DNA of 64,000 nucleotides. Source: an uncultured Lachnospiraceae bacterium. Its GTDB lineage: Bacteria; Bacillota; Clostridia; Lachnospirales; Lachnospiraceae. The stretch is from positions 124,001 through 188,000 of the forward strand of contig CACZBD010000003.1 of NCBI GenBank assembly GCA_902779305.1, written 5' to 3'. The notes under the pieces were generated by a model. It saw nothing but the letters and a program-made list of their open reading frames with translations. It did not search any database and had not been told where the DNA came from. Position 1 is the stretch's first letter. Every line of letters starts with the position of its first letter. The translations under genes were made by a program, and so were the position numbers. This document shows positions 62,352 to 64,000 of the stretch, one piece after another.

Positions 62352-63262
62352 ACGATCCCCCTGTCCGGATCGATCTTTTTGATCCCGTAATTTGCCAAAA
62401 TCAAAAGGATCGCGCCGATTCCGTTCTGGATCAGGCTCGCCGCAGCAGAGTACCCGAAGTTGGACTGATCGATCAGCGCCTTATACACAAACACATCAAT
62501 GGTTTCCGTGGTCGCAAGGATAGATCCGGAATTTCTCGTGACCTGATAAAACAGGCCGAAATCCGTTGACAGGATATGTCCCAGATTCAGCAGGGTCAAA
62601 ACGATGATCATCGGTCCAAGCAGCGGGAGGATCACATACCGGATCATCTGCCATAGACTTGCGCCGTCCACGACCGCGCTGTCATAGAGTTCCTGATCCA
62701 CCGACAGCAGATAGGAATAATAAAGGATCATGGTGTATCCTGCCGTTTTCCACAGCTGTACGATGATGAGGATCACCGGCCATGCGCCCGGCTGCTGGTA
62801 AAAATTGACCGGATCCAGTCCGACGGATAAAAGGAACGCATTTACGATCCCCCGCTCCGTTGAGAGGAATGCAAAGACAAAATAACTGACCACGATCCAG
62901 GAAAGGAAATGGGGAAGCAGCGCGCTCATCTGAAAGATAGACTGCACTTTCTTCGAATGCAGCATCGAAAGGACAATGGCAAGCGCGATCGGAACGACCG
63001 TTCCAAGCAGCAGAAAGATCAGATTATAAGACAGGGTGTTTCTTACGATCCGCCCCATCTGCGGGTTCAGAAACAGAAAGCGGAAATTTTCAAAACCCAC
63101 CCACTCACTTGCAAACAGGCTGTAAACAAAACTTTTTCCGGGAATGAGCCGGTATCTTTTAAATGCAAGAACAATGCCGAAGATCGGCAGATAGCAAAAC
63201 AGCAGATACCAGATCGCCGTCGGCAGGGAAAGCAGGAAGAGTGAGATGTTTTTTTTACGCAT
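62348..63262 (-). CDS. Carbohydrate ABC transporter permease (LplB/UgpA type)
   Basis: A 304-residue permease with six helices. The start PTAIWYLLFCYLPIFGIVLAF and the coupling loop YDSAVVDGASLWQMIRYVILP are those of LplB-like permeases, often linked to complex or host glycans in gut Firmicutes. It pairs with the MalG-type gene downstream. It lies 30 bases after an ABC exporter gene rather than after a binding protein, which is unusual. Confidence 0.9.
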   Translation of the reverse strand: MRKKNISLFLLSLPTAIWYLLFCYLPIFGIVLAFKRYRLIPGKSFVYSLFASEWVGFENFRFLFLNPQMGRIVRNTLSYNLIFLLLGTVVPIALAIVLSMLHSKKVQSIFQMSALLPHFLSWIVVSYFVFAFLSTERGIVNAFLLSVGLDPVNFYQQPGAWPVILIIVQLWKTAGYTMILYYSYLLSVDQELYDSAVVDGASLWQMIRYVILPLLGPMIIVLTLLNLGHILSTDFGLFYQVTRNSGSILATTETIDVFVYKALIDQSNFGYSAAASLIQNGIGAILLILANYGIKKIDPDRGIV

Positions 63263-63292
63263 GGCAGATTCTCCATGAAACGCCGGTCATAT

Positions 63293-64000
63293 TTACCGGA
63301 ATCCGGCTTCCATCGTATACAGGCTTCTGTAGTCTTCCGACTGCTGCATCAGTTCCCGGTGCGTCCCCTGCGCAAGGATCTTTCCGTCCCCGACATAATA
63401 GATCGTGTCGGCATCCACGATCGTCGAAAACCGGTGCGCGATCATGATCACGGTGCATTTTCCTCTCAGGTTCTGAATGACGCGGCGGATCTCATCCTGC
63501 GTCACATTATCAAGCGCGCTGGTCGCCTCGTCTAAGATCAGGATCCTGCTGTCCTTCAGCAGGCTTCTTGCGATCGCAAGTCTCTGCTTCTGCCCGCCGG
63601 ATAAGTTCACGCCGCCCTCACCGAGGATGGTATCGTACCCGTCCGGCATGCGTTCGATGTCCTCCGCAATGCAGGCCTGTTTTGCCGCAGCAACCATTTC
63701 CTCATCCGTCATATCGGGCTTCACGATGCGGAAATTATCCCTGACGCTCATCTGAAACAGATACGGGGACTGTGTAACGACCGTCATGCATCCCCGCAGG
63801 GAATCCTGATCGAGGTCGCGGATATCCGTTCCGTCGATCAACACCCTGCCGCTGAACGCCTCATACAGTTTGCTGATCAGATTGATGACCGTTGTTTTGC
63901 CGCAGCCGCTTCTGCCTACAAACGCAACGATCTCACCGGGTCTGATCTCAAACGACATCCTTGAGAGCACAAAGCGCGTGGAAACCCCCAGTTTTCTGAT
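63293..64000 (-). CDS. ABC exporter ATPase domain (5' end outside the window)
   Basis: At least 235 residues, open to the window edge. The nucleotide-binding domain has Walker A GRSGCGKTT, Q-loop VVTQSPYLF, signature LSGGQKQRLAIARS and Walker B ILILDEATSALD, then the switch His in MIAHRFSTI. This is the exporter type, so a membrane domain is expected upstream of 64000. The reading frame continues past the GTG at 63970 (IRKLGVSTRFVLSRMSF), so that codon is probably internal. Confidence 0.88.
   Translation of the reverse strand: MRKLGVSTRFVLSRMSFEIRPGEIVAFVGRSGCGKTTVINLISKLYEAFSGRVLIDGTDIRDLDQDSLRGCMTVVTQSPYLFQMSVRDNFRIVKPDMTDEEMVAAAKQACIAEDIERMPDGYDTILGEGGVNLSGGQKQRLAIARSLLKDSRILILDEATSALDNVTQDEIRRVIQNLRGKCTVIMIAHRFSTIVDADTIYYVGDGKILAQGTHRELMQQSEDYRSLYTMEAGFR

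Noticed and set aside
1..64000. CRISPR arrays, rRNA, tRNA, prophage or integrase genes
   Set aside because: No regularly spaced repeats of CRISPR form, no recognisable RNA genes and no phage or integrase proteins were seen by eye; a dedicated tRNA search could still find one.

Overview
The window looks like a chromosome segment from a motile, anaerobic Clostridia species, most likely Lachnospiraceae. The clues are Shine-Dalgarno sites close to AGGAGG, a T-box leader, lysine synthesis through LL-diaminopimelate aminotransferase (DapL), aldo/keto reductases with 4Fe-4S tails, two Rrf2 regulators, a Lachnospiraceae-style flagellin end sequence and a dense c-di-GMP/two-component set. The genus cannot be fixed from sequence alone. 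I saw no rRNA, tRNA, CRISPR array or transposase gene.

Layout. 0-11 kb: motility and taxis (end of one chemoreceptor, a giant 1,646-residue flagellin, a complete chemoreceptor) plus an Rpn-type nuclease and two poorly known genes. 11-17.9 kb: metal efflux, a peroxide-response pair (OhrR-like regulator and glutathione peroxidase), an Rrf2 regulator divergent from iscS-iscU, and a sugar kinase/aldolase pair. 17.9-24.8 kb: HD-GYP and GGDEF c-di-GMP enzymes, an oxidoreductase, a thioesterase and purA. 24.9-32.3 kb: amino-acid synthesis (cysK, metY, a prephenate dehydratase-like gene with DAHP synthase, dapF-dapL). 32.3-40 kb: MATE and ABC exporters, a MOSC protein, a small double-glycine-leader peptide and molybdate uptake (modA, modB). 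40.3-49.3 kb: a signalling block (REC/HPt protein, EAL protein, two paralogous hybrid kinases, free HPt). 49.3-54.2 kb: trpD-C-F-B-A behind a T-box. 54.2-64 kb: a second MATE, free methionine-R-sulfoxide reductase, another aldo/keto reductase, an HD hydrolase, a TrpXYZ-like ABC importer, two sugar-type permeases and the end of an ABC exporter.

The strongest unexpected signal is repeated transcription attenuation ahead of biosynthetic genes. metY is preceded by an Rrf2-type operator and promoter, a 42-codon leader peptide with a Cys-Met-Cys-Cys run, a ten-base antiterminator segment and an intrinsic terminator. The prephenate dehydratase/DAHP synthase operon is preceded by a promoter, a 27-codon leader peptide containing FFAFAFTF and an intrinsic terminator, resembling enterobacterial pheL. 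trpD has a T-box. purA and dapF each have a terminator-like hairpin almost directly after a good promoter. Cysteine and Fe-S metabolism are also linked by a 19-bp operator shared between the iscS promoter and the metY promoter, each next to its own Rrf2 gene.

A second pattern is a short dispersed GC-rich repeat (core ACTGACCCCGTCCCCAAGGG) found at eight loci between 40 and 61.5 kb and at none before. At several loci the repeat itself supplies, or directly abuts, the stop codon of the adjacent gene.
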